Assembly (NCBI RefSeq): GCF_014858725.1
Contig: NZ_AQGV01000012.1
Location: forward strand, 2,480,001-2,544,000
Origin: Pseudoalteromonas aurantia 208
Lineage (GTDB): Bacteria > Pseudomonadota > Gammaproteobacteria > Enterobacterales > Alteromonadaceae
Direction of reading: 5' to 3'
DNA: 64,000 nt
The notes below the pieces were generated by a model. That model had not been told where the DNA came from, searched no databases, and worked only from the letters and a program-made list of their open reading frames with translations. Position 1 is the stretch's first letter; every line of letters begins with the position of its first letter. Made by a program: the position numbers and the translations under genes. Positions 55,585 through 64,000 of this stretch are shown here, one piece after another.

Positions 55585-58293
55585 TTACTTTAGTTTGCCA
55601 CAACATTGCTTAAACTTTTTCCCAGACTGACAAGGGCACGCTTCATTTCTACCAACTTTTACGTCAGTTCTTGCTGCAACCGATACCCCCTCAGGTACAT
55701 CACCACCAACGTGCTCAGCCTCAGCATGTTGATATTCTTTTGGCATTTGCTCACTGCGGCGATGCTGCTCTTCTACTTTCTCAACGTCTTCCTCAGCACG
55801 TACTTGTACTTTGCTAAGAATACCCACCACATCAATTTTTAAATTTTCCAACATTTCAGAAAATAACTCAAATGACTCACGCTTATACTCTTGCTTAGGG
55901 TTCTTCTGAGCATAGCCTCGCAGGTGAATACCTTGTCTGAGGTGATCCATTGCTGCCAAGTGATCTTTCCAATGTTGATCAAGGCTTTGTAGCATAATCG
56001 CTTTTTCAAATTGGCGCAGTACGTCAGGACCAACCATTTGCTCTTTATCTTTATATGAATTTTCAACTTCATCATTAATTCGATCGCGCAGCTTTTCTTC
56101 ATACAGCTTTTCATCGTCAGCTAACCACTTTTCAATGGGTAACTCGATTAAGAAATCGCCCTTTATACGATCTTCTAGCCCTTTAATATCCCACATTTCA
56201 GCTAAGCTTTGTGGTGGAATAAATTGATCAATTGTGCCGTTTAAAACATCACTGCGGATCGCATTAATCGTTTCCGATATATCGCCTTCTTCCAATAGCT
56301 CATTACGCTGCTCATAAACAACTCGGCGTTGGTCATTAGCAACATCATCATATTCAAGCAGCTGTTTACGGATATCAAAGTTTCGCGCTTCAACTTTACG
56401 CTGAGCATTTTCAATAGCTCGGTTTACCCACGGGTGTTCTATCGCCTCACCGCGTTGCATACCTAACTTACGCATCATATTTGTCATTCGCTCACCGGCG
56501 AAAATACGCATCAACGCATCATCCATCGACAAATAGAAACGGCTAGAACCCGCGTCTCCTTGGCGACCCGAGCGCCCTCGTAGTTGATTATCGATACGAC
56601 GTGATTCGTGACGTTCAGTACCTATAATATGCAAACCACCTGCGGCTAACACCGCATCATGAGTAACTTTCCACTGAGCTTTTAATTCTGTAATCTGTGT
56701 TTCTGATGGGTTGTCAAGTTTTTCTAAATCACTTTGCCAATTACCACCCAAAACAATATCTGTACCGCGACCAGCCATATTTGTAGCAATTGTGACTTTA
56801 CCAGGCAAACCAGCATCAGCAACAATATCGGCTTCTTGAGCATGGAATTTAGCATTAAGAACATTATGTTCTATTTTTTCTTTTCTCAAGAAATGCGATA
56901 AATACTCTGAGCTTTCAATTGACACTGTACCAACAAGAACAGGCTGCCCACGCTCCTGACAGTCTTTAATGTCTTCAAGAATGGCTTCAAACTTCTCTTC
57001 TTGTGTTAGATAAACAAGGTCTGCCCGGTCATCACGAACCATTGGTTTATTTGTTGGAATAACAACAGTATCTAAGCCATAAATTGATTGAAACTCAAAT
57101 GCTTCAGTATCCGCTGTACCAGTCATACCTGCCAGCTTGTCATATATTCTGAAGTAATTTTGGAAGGTAATTGATGCTAATGTCTGATTCTCATTTTGAA
57201 TACGAACACCTTCTTTCGCCTCTACCGCTTGGTGTAACCCTTCAGACCAACGACGTCCTTCCATTGTACGACCAGTATGCTCATCAACAATAATAACTTC
57301 ATTATCTTTAACAACATAATCAACATCTTTTTGATAAAGTTTATGTGCTCGAAGGGCGGCATAAACATGGCTTAACAAGGTGATACTTGCTGCCGAGTAG
57401 AGTGAATCACCTTCTTCAATTAGTTTATGCTCAAGCAATAGCTCTTCAACATTAACTTGGCCACGTTCAGTTAAGTGAACCTGTTTTGACTTTTCATCAA
57501 TTGTGAAATCACCGTCACCTTCCACACCTTCTTCATCTTCTTTATCTTGAAGAATTAGCGATGGCACGATCTTATTTATCTGAGTGTATAGCGCAGAACT
57601 ATCTTCTGCTGGACCTGAAATTATAAGTGGTGTACGAGCTTCATCAATCAAAATTGAATCAACCTCATCCACGACAGCATAATATAGTGGACGTTGCACT
57701 CGCTCTTCTACGGTAAACGCCATATTGTCACGTAAGTAATCAAAACCGAACTCATTATTCGTGCCATAAGTAATATCAGCACGATAGGCTTGCTTCTTTT
57801 GCTCAGGCATCATACCCGGAACGTTGCAACCAACACTTAGGCCTAGGAATTCAAATAACGAACGGTTTGTTTCTGCATCCCGTTTTGCAAGATAGTCATT
57901 CACTGTAATAACGTGAACACCTTTACCTGTTAAACCATTTAAGTATGCAGGTAATGTTGCTGTTAATGTTTTACCTTCACCGGTGCGCATTTCAGAAATA
58001 CGGCCTTGGTGTAACACGATCCCACCCACCATCTGCACATCGAAGTGACGCATGTTGTAAACACGTTTTGAGGCTTCACGTACTGTCGCAAAGGCCTCAG
58101 GTAAGATATCGTCTAAGCTTGTACCTTGCTCAAAACGCTCTCTGAACTCTGCTGTTTTCGCTTTTAGTTGCTCATCAGTTAGAGCTGCGTACTGCTCTTC
58201 TAAGGCATTGATTAAGGTGACCGTCTTTCTTAAGTTTTTAATAGTGCGGTCATTGCGACTACCAAAAATCTTGGTAAAAATATTAGCTATCAT
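55585..58293 (-). CDS. secA: Preprotein translocase ATPase SecA
   Basis: The 902-residue protein is full length for the family (E. coli 901). Walker A lies in [17 protein letters not shown] (from residue 102), Walker B in [18 protein letters not shown], and the motor motifs [17 protein letters not shown] and [28 protein letters not shown] are intact. The C-terminal zinc-binding tail [15 protein letters not shown] is the SecB-interaction site. It drives Sec export and is therefore also needed for the type II cargo described above. It faces dciA across a 404-bp gap. Confidence 0.98.
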   Translation of the reverse strand: MIANIFTKIFGSRNDRTIKNLRKTVTLINALEEQYAALTDEQLKAKTAEFRERFEQGTSLDDILPEAFATVREASKRVYNMRHFDVQMVGGIVLHQGRISEMRTGEGKTLTATLPAYLNGLTGKGVHVITVNDYLAKRDAETNRSLFEFLGLSVGCNVPGMMPEQKKQAYRADITYGTNNEFGFDYLRDNMAFTVEERVQRPLYYAVVDEVDSILIDEARTPLIISGPAEDSSALYTQINKIVPSLILQDKEDEEGVEGDGDFTIDEKSKQVHLTERGQVNVEELLLEHKLIEEGDSLYSAASITLLSHVYAALRAHKLYQKDVDYVVKDNEVIIVDEHTGRTMEGRRWSEGLHQAVEAKEGVRIQNENQTLASITFQNYFRIYDKLAGMTGTADTEAFEFQSIYGLDTVVIPTNKPMVRDDRADLVYLTQEEKFEAILEDIKDCQERGQPVLVGTVSIESSEYLSHFLRKEKIEHNVLNAKFHAQEADIVADAGLPGKVTIATNMAGRGTDIVLGGNWQSDLEKLDNPSETQITELKAQWKVTHDAVLAAGGLHIIGTERHESRRIDNQLRGRSGRQGDAGSSRFYLSMDDALMRIFAGERMTNMMRKLGMQRGEAIEHPWVNRAIENAQRKVEARNFDIRKQLLEYDDVANDQRRVVYEQRNELLEEGDISETINAIRSDVLNGTIDQFIPPQSLAEMWDIKGLEDRIKGDFLIELPIEKWLADDEKLYEEKLRDRINDEVENSYKDKEQMVGPDVLRQFEKAIMLQSLDQHWKDHLAAMDHLRQGIHLRGYAQKNPKQEYKRESFELFSEMLENLKIDVVGILSKVQVRAEEDVEKVEEQHRRSEQMPKEYQHAEAEHVGGDVPEGVSVAARTDVKVGRNEACPCQSGKKFKQCCGKLK

Positions 58294-58697
58294 GTTAAAA
58301 CCGTTTTCACTCTATTGATGGCTGACCTTACCTATGCTTATTCGTCATTGGGTACTGAGGTCGCACTGCTTCCTGTGGGCAACAAATGCTTAATTGTTTT
58401 TGCAATGTGCCTAATTCAATTTATTGCCCCTATCATACCAGACTCTGCGAAGCTGCAAACCATTGAAGTCAAAACAGCGAAGTTTTACTGGTAAAAAGCG
58501 GAGCCACGTAAACTAATGTTGCTATTTTTGTTAGCAACAAATACCCAATGTAGCAACAAATTGAAACATAATCGAGATTAACTGTATATATGGTGATATT
58601 TAGGCATAATTCAAGCTATTTAGATGATTTAACTTTTTTTACTTTTTCGACGCAGCTATACTTACGTTGATTAAATGAACATTATGAGCTAATAACT
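58294..58697. other. Divergent intergenic region between secA and dciA
   Basis: The 404-bp gap must hold the promoters of both genes. I find no frame for a SecM-like arrest peptide, which precedes secA in enterobacteria, and no convincing riboswitch or repeat. Confidence 0.4.
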
Positions 58698-59180
58698 ATG
58701 GCTAAGAACCGTTTTGCCCCAAAACAACTTAATGAGCTTATGGGAAAGTGGTCCAATAAAATGGTCAGTTATTCAGAGAAATCACAAGCCATGTCACAGT
58801 GGCAGAGTTGCCTAGAAAAAGCGGTGGGCCCCGTATTAATTAAGAAATGCCGCATAGGGAATTACCGAGACGGGACTTTAGTTATTGAAGCTGCTTCAGC
58901 AACATTAGCCACCCGGCTTAATTTTTTAAAAATGGATATTCTGTCTCAGTTTAGAGCTTCTGGAATGTTCGAATGCGCGCAAGTAAAAATAGTAACTAAC
59001 CCCGAAGCGCAGCAAAGACTTACCCCGAAAAAAGAAAACAAAACAATCAATGATGAAACGCATAAAAGGAGATCTATGAGTGAACAAACGGGTTTACAGC
59101 TCATCGAACTAGCCAACAATGCACCATCTAGCTTACAAGCCAAACTGCTCAAATTAGCAAGTCATGCACAAAAAAAATGA
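58698..59180 (+). CDS. dciA: DUF721 protein DciA (helicase loader)
   Basis: The 160-residue protein has an N-terminal DUF721 domain (LEKAVGPVLIKKCRIGNYRDGTLVIEAASATLATRLNFLKMDIL, about 30-90) and a low-complexity charged C-terminal tail. DciA loads or positions the DnaB replicative helicase in bacteria lacking DnaC/DnaI. It lies alone on the plus strand between lpxC and secA, a location conserved in many gammaproteobacteria. A shared terminator separates it from lpxC. Confidence 0.85.
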   Translation: MAKNRFAPKQLNELMGKWSNKMVSYSEKSQAMSQWQSCLEKAVGPVLIKKCRIGNYRDGTLVIEAASATLATRLNFLKMDILSQFRASGMFECAQVKIVTNPEAQQRLTPKKENKTINDETHKRRSMSEQTGLQLIELANNAPSSLQAKLLKLASHAQKK

Positions 59181-59200
59181 CGCGATATGCGTCATTTTTT
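59171..59200. terminator. Bidirectional terminator between dciA and lpxC
   Basis: ATGACGC (59177-59183) pairs with GCGTCAT (59189-59195) around loop GATAT, with a run of A before and six T after. It ends both the plus-strand dciA and the minus-strand lpxC transcripts. The dciA stop codon lies inside the hairpin. Confidence 0.9.
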
Positions 59201-59215
59201 AGAATTTTTCGATTT

Positions 59216-60127
59216 TCAAGCCGTGGTAATTTCCATACCCGGCGCTGGCATGCTGACTGGTTCTTCGAAAGTAGCCCATTCCCATGCAGTTTCTGATGCC
59301 ATAATTTCACGTAAAAGTTTGTTGTTCAAACCATGACCTGACTTATAACACGTAATTTTACCTAAAATATTATACCCTGCCATGAACATATCACCCACAC
59401 AGTCTAATATCTTATGCTTAACAAACTCATCTGAATAGCGCAAACCACTCGGGTTTAATACTTTATATTCATCAAGTACCACTGCATTATCCATACTACC
59501 GCCTAACGCTAGGTTATTAGCATGCATATACTCAATATCTTTCATAAAACCAAATGTGCGGGCTCTACTAATTTCTTCCGTAAAACTCTGTGCGGTAATA
59601 TCTAAACCGATGCGCTGACGACTGTCATTTATCGCAGGGTGATCAAAGGCGATTTCAAAATCAATATGAAAGCCATCGTAAGGGGTGATCTCAGCCCACT
59701 TATCACCATCTTCCACACGAACTTTTTCTTTAATTCGAATGAACCGCTTTGCGACGTTTTGCTCTTTAATACCGCCCTTTTGTAATAAATAAATGAATGG
59801 TAATGCACTACCATCCATAATAGGCACTTCTGAACTATCAAGCTCTACAACTAGGTTATCTATACCCAGTGCCGCAACAGCTGCAATTAAATGCTCAGTG
59901 GTGGAAAGACGTATTCCATCTTTGTTCGTTAAACAAGTACACAATTGCGTATCACCAACAGCTTCTGGCGTAGTCTCAAAATCTACCACAGGGTCAAGAT
60001 CTACACGACGAAATACCACACCGGTATTCTCGCTCGCAGGTCGGAGAGTAATTGTGACCTTTTCACCTTTATGAAGTCCTACACCTGTTGCTTTAACAAC
60101 TTCAGCAATTGTACGTTGTTTAATCAT
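59216..60127 (-). CDS. lpxC: UDP-3-O-acyl-N-acetylglucosamine deacetylase LpxC
   Basis: The 303-residue zinc enzyme performs the committed step of lipid A synthesis. The metal ligands are H79 (STTEHL), H238 and D242 (KHKILD), with catalytic E78 and H265, the same numbering as the E. coli enzyme. [19 protein letters not shown] is the standard N-terminus, so ATG 60127 is the start rather than the longer frame to 60151. It follows ftsZ by 85 bp at the end of the dcw cluster. Confidence 0.97.
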   Translation of the reverse strand: MIKQRTIAEVVKATGVGLHKGEKVTITLRPASENTGVVFRRVDLDPVVDFETTPEAVGDTQLCTCLTNKDGIRLSTTEHLIAAVAALGIDNLVVELDSSEVPIMDGSALPFIYLLQKGGIKEQNVAKRFIRIKEKVRVEDGDKWAEITPYDGFHIDFEIAFDHPAINDSRQRIGLDITAQSFTEEISRARTFGFMKDIEYMHANNLALGGSMDNAVVLDEYKVLNPSGLRYSDEFVKHKILDCVGDMFMAGYNILGKITCYKSGHGLNNKLLREIMASETAWEWATFEEPVSMPAPGMEITTA

Positions 60128-60212
60128 AACTTCGCCCACTTCAAATAACACTTAGACGGCGGATTGTATCACAGATACGACCACCTGCCAATTGTTTAAC
60201 TATCAACCAAAT

Positions 60213-61448
60213 TTAATCTGACTGTTTACGTAAAAACGCAGGGATATCAAAATAATCACCCTTGTCTGTGTCTTGCTCAACACTTTTACTTACCGCCTGA
60301 CTCTCTTGCGCTGCTGTACTCACTGTCGATGTTGAGTTCGTTACATTTCCAGTGTTTTCAGATGTAACCTCTGATTGAGTAAAGCTTGGAACAAACATTC
60401 CACTGGATTGCTGATTTGTTGATGCTGAGGCAACATCACCACCAGCGGCTTTCTTAAAGCCATTATCAACTATGCCAAACTGAGGACGACGCTCACCGCC
60501 AAGCCCTGTAGCAACCACTGTTACGCGTAATTCATCGCTCATATCAGGGTCGATTACGGCACCAACAACAACCGTCGCGTTTTCAGATGCTAATGCTTTT
60601 ACATGATTACCAACAATTTCGAACTCTTCGATGGTAATATCCATTCCAGCTGTAATGTTAACCAAAATACCTTTTGCACCCGTTAAATCTACATCTTCTA
60701 ATAAAGGGCTTGAAATTGCAGCTTCTGCCGCTTCTTGTGCTCTATCTGGCCCAGATGCAGAAGCCGTTCCCATCATCGCGGTGCCCATTGCCGACATAAC
60801 AGTTCTTACATCTGCAAAATCCACATTGATCAAACCAGAACGTGTTATTAGTTCAGCAATACCTTGAACTGCACCATAGAGTACGTCATTCGCCTTAGCA
60901 AACGCGTCTAAAAGTGTAGTTCCTTTACCTAAAACTTTAAGTAATTTATTGTTTGGAATTGTAATCAGTGAGTCAACAATTTCTGACAGCTCACCAATAC
61001 CTTGATCAGCGGCCGCCATACGCTTTTTACCTTCAAGATCAAAGGGTCTTGTCACTACAGCAACCGTTAAAATACCCAACTCTTTCGCTACACGAGCAAC
61101 AACAGGGGCTGCCCCAGTACCTGTTCCACCACCCATACCTGCAGCGATGAATACCATATCAGCACCTTCAAGTGCTGTTTTTATAGTTTCAATGTCTTCT
61201 TCAGCTGACTTACGACCAACTTCAGGGTTTGCGCCTGCGCCTAACCCTGAAGTAATTTGCGTACCCAATTGAACAGTTATATCTGCTGAAGACTTCCGCA
61301 ATGCCTGTGCATCCGTATTTGCAGCAACGAAACGTACACCCTCAATTTCCTGTTTAACCATATGCTCAACGGCGTTTCCACCACCACCGCCGACACCTAT
61401 TACTTTAATAACAGCTTCTTCGCTGTGTTCTTCCATTATATCAAACAT
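60213..61448 (-). CDS. ftsZ: Cell division GTPase FtsZ
   Basis: The 411-residue tubulin homologue has the signature GGGTGTG at residues 106-112, [10 protein letters not shown] at 18-26, and [11 protein letters not shown] (T7 loop). A variable linker rich in Ser/Thr/Gln (about 320-395) precedes the C-terminal peptide [11 protein letters not shown], which binds FtsA and ZipA. It polymerises into the division ring. GGAG lies eight bases before the ATG; the gene follows ftsA by 21 bp. Confidence 0.98.
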   Translation of the reverse strand: MFDIMEEHSEEAVIKVIGVGGGGGNAVEHMVKQEIEGVRFVAANTDAQALRKSSADITVQLGTQITSGLGAGANPEVGRKSAEEDIETIKTALEGADMVFIAAGMGGGTGTGAAPVVARVAKELGILTVAVVTRPFDLEGKKRMAAADQGIGELSEIVDSLITIPNNKLLKVLGKGTTLLDAFAKANDVLYGAVQGIAELITRSGLINVDFADVRTVMSAMGTAMMGTASASGPDRAQEAAEAAISSPLLEDVDLTGAKGILVNITAGMDITIEEFEIVGNHVKALASENATVVVGAVIDPDMSDELRVTVVATGLGGERRPQFGIVDNGFKKAAGGDVASASTNQQSSGMFVPSFTQSEVTSENTGNVTNSTSTVSTAAQESQAVSKSVEQDTDKGDYFDIPAFLRKQSD

Positions 61449-61469
61449 CTTTCACTCTCCGACTTGAGC

Positions 61470-62702
61470 TTAAAACTCGCCTTGAAACCATTTAGTAACT
61501 CGGTTCCACCAATTTCCATCCGACTCAGCTTTCGACTTCTGTGCATTCATCGATTGCAAAGTACGGCCATATTGTAACAAACCTACAGCTGTTGCATATG
61601 CAGGATCGTTAACATAATCTGTTAATCCGGTAATTCCAATAGGTTTACCAACTCTTACGGGCATTTGACATATATCTTCAGCAACTTCGAGCGCACCCGC
61701 CATTTTACCACTCCCGCCCGTGATAACTAGTCCCGCTGCTATTTGATCTTCAAAACCCGAACGACGTATCTCTTCCAGTGTTAACTCTAACAACTCCCTA
61801 AAACGTGGCTCCACAACTTCAGAAAGTGTATGTCGCGACATTAAACGCGCAGGTCTTCCACCAACACTAGGAACTTCAATGGTCTCTTCACTACTGGCCA
61901 TTTGGCTACTTGCACATGCATATTGCACTTTTAAAGATTCAGCATGGGAAATCGGGGTTCGAAATATCTTAGCGATATCCCCCGTAACTTGATTACCGGC
62001 AACAGGGATAACAGCCGAATGACGTAAAGCTCCATTAAGATAAATAGCGATATCCATCGTACCACCACCTATATCAACAACCGCCACACCGAGCTCTTTT
62101 TCATCTTCAGTCAGCACGGAATAACATGACGCCAGTGCACTAAAGGTCAGTTGGTCAACATTTAAGCCACATCGCTCAACACATTTTTCAATATTCTTTG
62201 CCATGTCATTAGAGCACGTAATAATGTGTGCTTTTGCTTCCATACGTACACCACTCATACCCAAAGGGTTTTTTATTCCCTCTTGCATATCAATGCTATA
62301 TTCTTGTGGCAGAGAGTGTAACATTTTCCGCTCTGCGGAAATTGGAACTGATCGCGCTATATGAATGACATTTGCAATATCATCGTCTGTTACTTCAGAA
62401 TTATTAATCGCAACAACACCACTTTCATTTTGGCATTGAATATGCTTGCCTGATATGCCTAAGTAAACAGAACTTATTCGGCAATCAGCCATCAATTCGG
62501 CTTCATCTATAGCACGGCGAATAGATTCAGAAACTAAATTTAAATCATTCACGCCACCCTTATCCATACCATGGGATACTTGGTTGCCCACTCCCACAAT
62601 ACTGAGCTGATTATCTGCCGTGATCTCTCCAACTGTTGCGACTACTTTAGAGGTACCAACATCGAGCCCTATCACTAAGTTTCTTTCTGCTGACTTCGTC
62701 AT
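61470..62702 (-). CDS. ftsA: Cell division protein FtsA
   Basis: The 410-residue actin-like ATPase has VIGLDVGTSKVVA at the N-terminus, the 1C insert region, VAVVDIGGGTMDIAIY (phosphate 2) and LVITGGSGKMAGALEVAE. The C-terminal amphipathic membrane helix is WWNRVTKWFQGEF. It tethers FtsZ to the membrane. Its ATG overlaps the ftsQ stop by four bases. Confidence 0.98.
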   Translation of the reverse strand: MTKSAERNLVIGLDVGTSKVVATVGEITADNQLSIVGVGNQVSHGMDKGGVNDLNLVSESIRRAIDEAELMADCRISSVYLGISGKHIQCQNESGVVAINNSEVTDDDIANVIHIARSVPISAERKMLHSLPQEYSIDMQEGIKNPLGMSGVRMEAKAHIITCSNDMAKNIEKCVERCGLNVDQLTFSALASCYSVLTEDEKELGVAVVDIGGGTMDIAIYLNGALRHSAVIPVAGNQVTGDIAKIFRTPISHAESLKVQYACASSQMASSEETIEVPSVGGRPARLMSRHTLSEVVEPRFRELLELTLEEIRRSGFEDQIAAGLVITGGSGKMAGALEVAEDICQMPVRVGKPIGITGLTDYVNDPAYATAVGLLQYGRTLQSMNAQKSKAESDGNWWNRVTKWFQGEF

Positions 62703-63478
62703 GCTTTACTCTTATTTTGTTGTTCTTCAATTAGCGGGTATTTCCAGCTCACCGCAAGCCCTGTGTCATAGCGTAAATCAATAGCATCAATTAAAGCCCC
62801 ATTCGGCTTGTGCATTTTCGGGTAAACATCAATAAAGCGCTGTACTCGTTTTGCTTTTTCTTCTCGACCTAAATTTAGACGAATGCCATTTTCTAACCAC
62901 AGCTGCCAAGCAAACCGCTCTGATAATGCAAGGCTGACTAAGTGGAATTGGTTAACTTCAAGCATGGCTTTTAACTGTAAAAAAGTATGCCATGCTTCCG
63001 TTTCACTGCCCTCAGGCCCATATAGTTGCGGCAACATACTTGTTAAGCTTTCATTTGGTGCCTGAAAAACATCACCACTTTCATTCAGCAATAAATCACT
63101 GTTCCATATTGCCACTGGTTTATGCTCAACCACATAAACCAGCAATTGATCCGGCCATTGCTTACGAACAGACACACTTGCCACCCAAGGCAAAGACAAC
63201 ACGGACTCCCGTACAGCTTCAATATCTAACTCAAAGTAACTACTTAAATCCACGCGCCTAATCGCGGTAACGATGTCATGTTCACTGCTATAATTGGGCT
63301 GCCCTAATACAGTAAGTTGCCTAAACTGTGCATCTTTATGTGCAACTAACCAATCACTAACCCAGTACATACTTTTTATTAAACCGAAAATTACCACCAT
63401 GAAAAAACCTAAGCCGAAAAGCAAAGACCAATTCAATCTTTGATTTAAGGATTTAGCTTTTTTGAAAAACGCACGCAT
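62699..63478 (-). CDS. ftsQ: Cell division protein FtsQ
   Basis: The 259-residue bitopic protein has a short basic cytoplasmic part (MRAFFKKAKSLNQRLNW), one membrane helix (about 19-40), a POTRA domain (QLTVLGQPNYSSEHDIVTAIRR, about 60-130) and the beta domain (LPWVASVSVRKQWPDQLLVYVVEHKPVAIWN). It links FtsB/FtsL to the early divisome. ATG 63478 lies one base after the ddlB stop; the longer frame from TTG 63508 is less likely. Overlaps ftsA by 4 bp. Confidence 0.95.
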   Translation of the reverse strand: MRAFFKKAKSLNQRLNWSLLFGLGFFMVVIFGLIKSMYWVSDWLVAHKDAQFRQLTVLGQPNYSSEHDIVTAIRRVDLSSYFELDIEAVRESVLSLPWVASVSVRKQWPDQLLVYVVEHKPVAIWNSDLLLNESGDVFQAPNESLTSMLPQLYGPEGSETEAWHTFLQLKAMLEVNQFHLVSLALSERFAWQLWLENGIRLNLGREEKAKRVQRFIDVYPKMHKPNGALIDAIDLRYDTGLAVSWKYPLIEEQQNKSKA

Positions 63479-63479
63479 A

Positions 63480-64000
63480 TTAAAGCGTTTGCTCCAAAAT
63501 GCGAACAACTAATTGCTCAAAACTCACACCTTGTGCTTTCGCAGCCATAGGAACCAATGATTTTTCCGTCATTCCGGGGACCGTATTGACCTCCAATAGG
63601 TAAAACTGACCATTTTCATCTTGCATAGCATCCACTCGTCCCCAGCTTGAAGCCCCGACGAGTTTAAACGCATGCTTCGCCATAATTTGGAGCTGCGCCC
63701 TGTGAGCATCACTCATATTCGCAGGACAATAATACTCGGTGCTATTTACCTGATATTTAGCTTCGTAATCATAGAAACCACGCGGTGTTTTCATTTCAAT
63801 AACGGGTAACGCGTCATTCCCGAGCATCGCAACGGTAAACTCCCGACCAGTGATCCATTGCTCGACTAATACTTCGTCATCATAGTCAAATGCGGCTGTT
63901 AAAGCTTGCGTCAGCTCCTGTGCTGTATTAGCTTGCGCCATTCCTATGCTTGATCCTTCATGACTTGGTTTAACCATAACTTTGCCAAAATCAGCTATAA
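63480..64000 (-). CDS. ddlB: D-alanine--D-alanine ligase DdlB, N-terminus beyond window edge
   Basis: The frame is open to the right edge, giving about 173 C-terminal residues. The ATP-grasp motifs of Ddl are present: VMVKPSHEGSSIGMAQA (substrate/ATP lysine and the serine loop), EQWITGREFTVAML, GRVDAMQDENGQFYLLEVNTVPGMTEKSLVPMAA (metal ligands E and N). It joins two D-alanines for peptidoglycan precursors. The order ddlB-ftsQ-ftsA-ftsZ-lpxC is the classical dcw end. The internal ATG at 63977 is not the start, because conserved sequence continues upstream of it. Confidence 0.94.
   Translation of the reverse strand, partial: IADFGKVMVKPSHEGSSIGMAQANTAQELTQALTAAFDYDDEVLVEQWITGREFTVAMLGNDALPVIEMKTPRGFYDYEAKYQVNSTEYYCPANMSDAHRAQLQIMAKHAFKLVGASSWGRVDAMQDENGQFYLLEVNTVPGMTEKSLVPMAAKAQGVSFEQLVVRILEQTL

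Noticed and set aside
58294..58697. secM-like arrest peptide gene before secA
   Set aside because: No minus-strand frame of suitable length with a signal peptide exists in the gap.
59793..60148. Plus-strand open frames inside lpxC, and similar ones inside ftsZ, secA, gspE and the S-layer-like gene
   Set aside because: They are antisense shadows of well-supported genes, lack ribosome-binding sites and show no protein family features.

Overview
The window looks like chromosome of a marine gammaproteobacterium of the Alteromonadales, most likely Pseudoalteromonas or a close relative. The evidence is the AT-rich DNA, the protein flavour of the housekeeping genes (FtsZ, FtsA, LpxC, SecA, DciA), an N-acetylglucosamine/chitin-oligosaccharide module, and a secreted protein resembling the abundant surface-layer proteins of that genus. 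The assignment is by recognition; no database search was possible.

Region 1 (1-28661) is a large surface-polysaccharide locus. On the minus strand from about 7.4 kb downward lies a Wzy-type export set: wza, wzb, wzc, then tviB and tviC (UDP-GlcNAcA/UDP-GalNAcA synthesis) and a Wzx flippase that runs off the left edge. Upstream, also on minus, is a second long unit. It begins with a family 2 glycosyltransferase and a WecG/TagA-type transferase, then rmlB-rmlA and a QdtA/FdtA isomerase, acetyltransferase and aminotransferase (a dTDP-3-acetamido-3,6-dideoxyhexose). A second Wzx, three glycosyltransferases, a probable Wzy polymerase, ugd, manC and manB follow. At 23.6-28.7 kb a divergent pair of units holds two GT4 glycosyltransferases, a third Wzx and two sulfotransferases, suggesting a sulfated glycan. 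Between them, at 22.9-23.5 kb, is a decayed gene.

Region 2 (29153-45981, minus strand) is the most interesting part. It reads SLBB export protein, Wzz, WecA, then a complete-looking but atypically ordered type II secretion operon (gspG-E-F-H-I-J-K-L-M, a GspC/GspN-like gene, and a lipoprotein secretin gspD last). It ends with a 581-residue exported, Ala/Thr-rich protein whose mRNA leader holds three consecutive inverted repeats. I infer a dedicated S-layer production line: O-antigen initiation and length control, a secretion machine, and its cargo in one block.

Region 3 (46047-54996) holds a DUF481 beta-barrel protein, an MscS channel, tRNA-His with a stable-RNA promoter, a NagP-type GlcNAc transporter and a GH20 hexosaminidase that share a LacI-type operator, and an M13 metallopeptidase lipoprotein. 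Region 4 (55119-64000) is core: mutT, secA, dciA (opposite strand), lpxC, ftsZ, ftsA, ftsQ and the end of ddlB, that is, the right end of the dcw cell-division cluster. Most operons in regions 3 and 4 end in clear rho-independent terminators.
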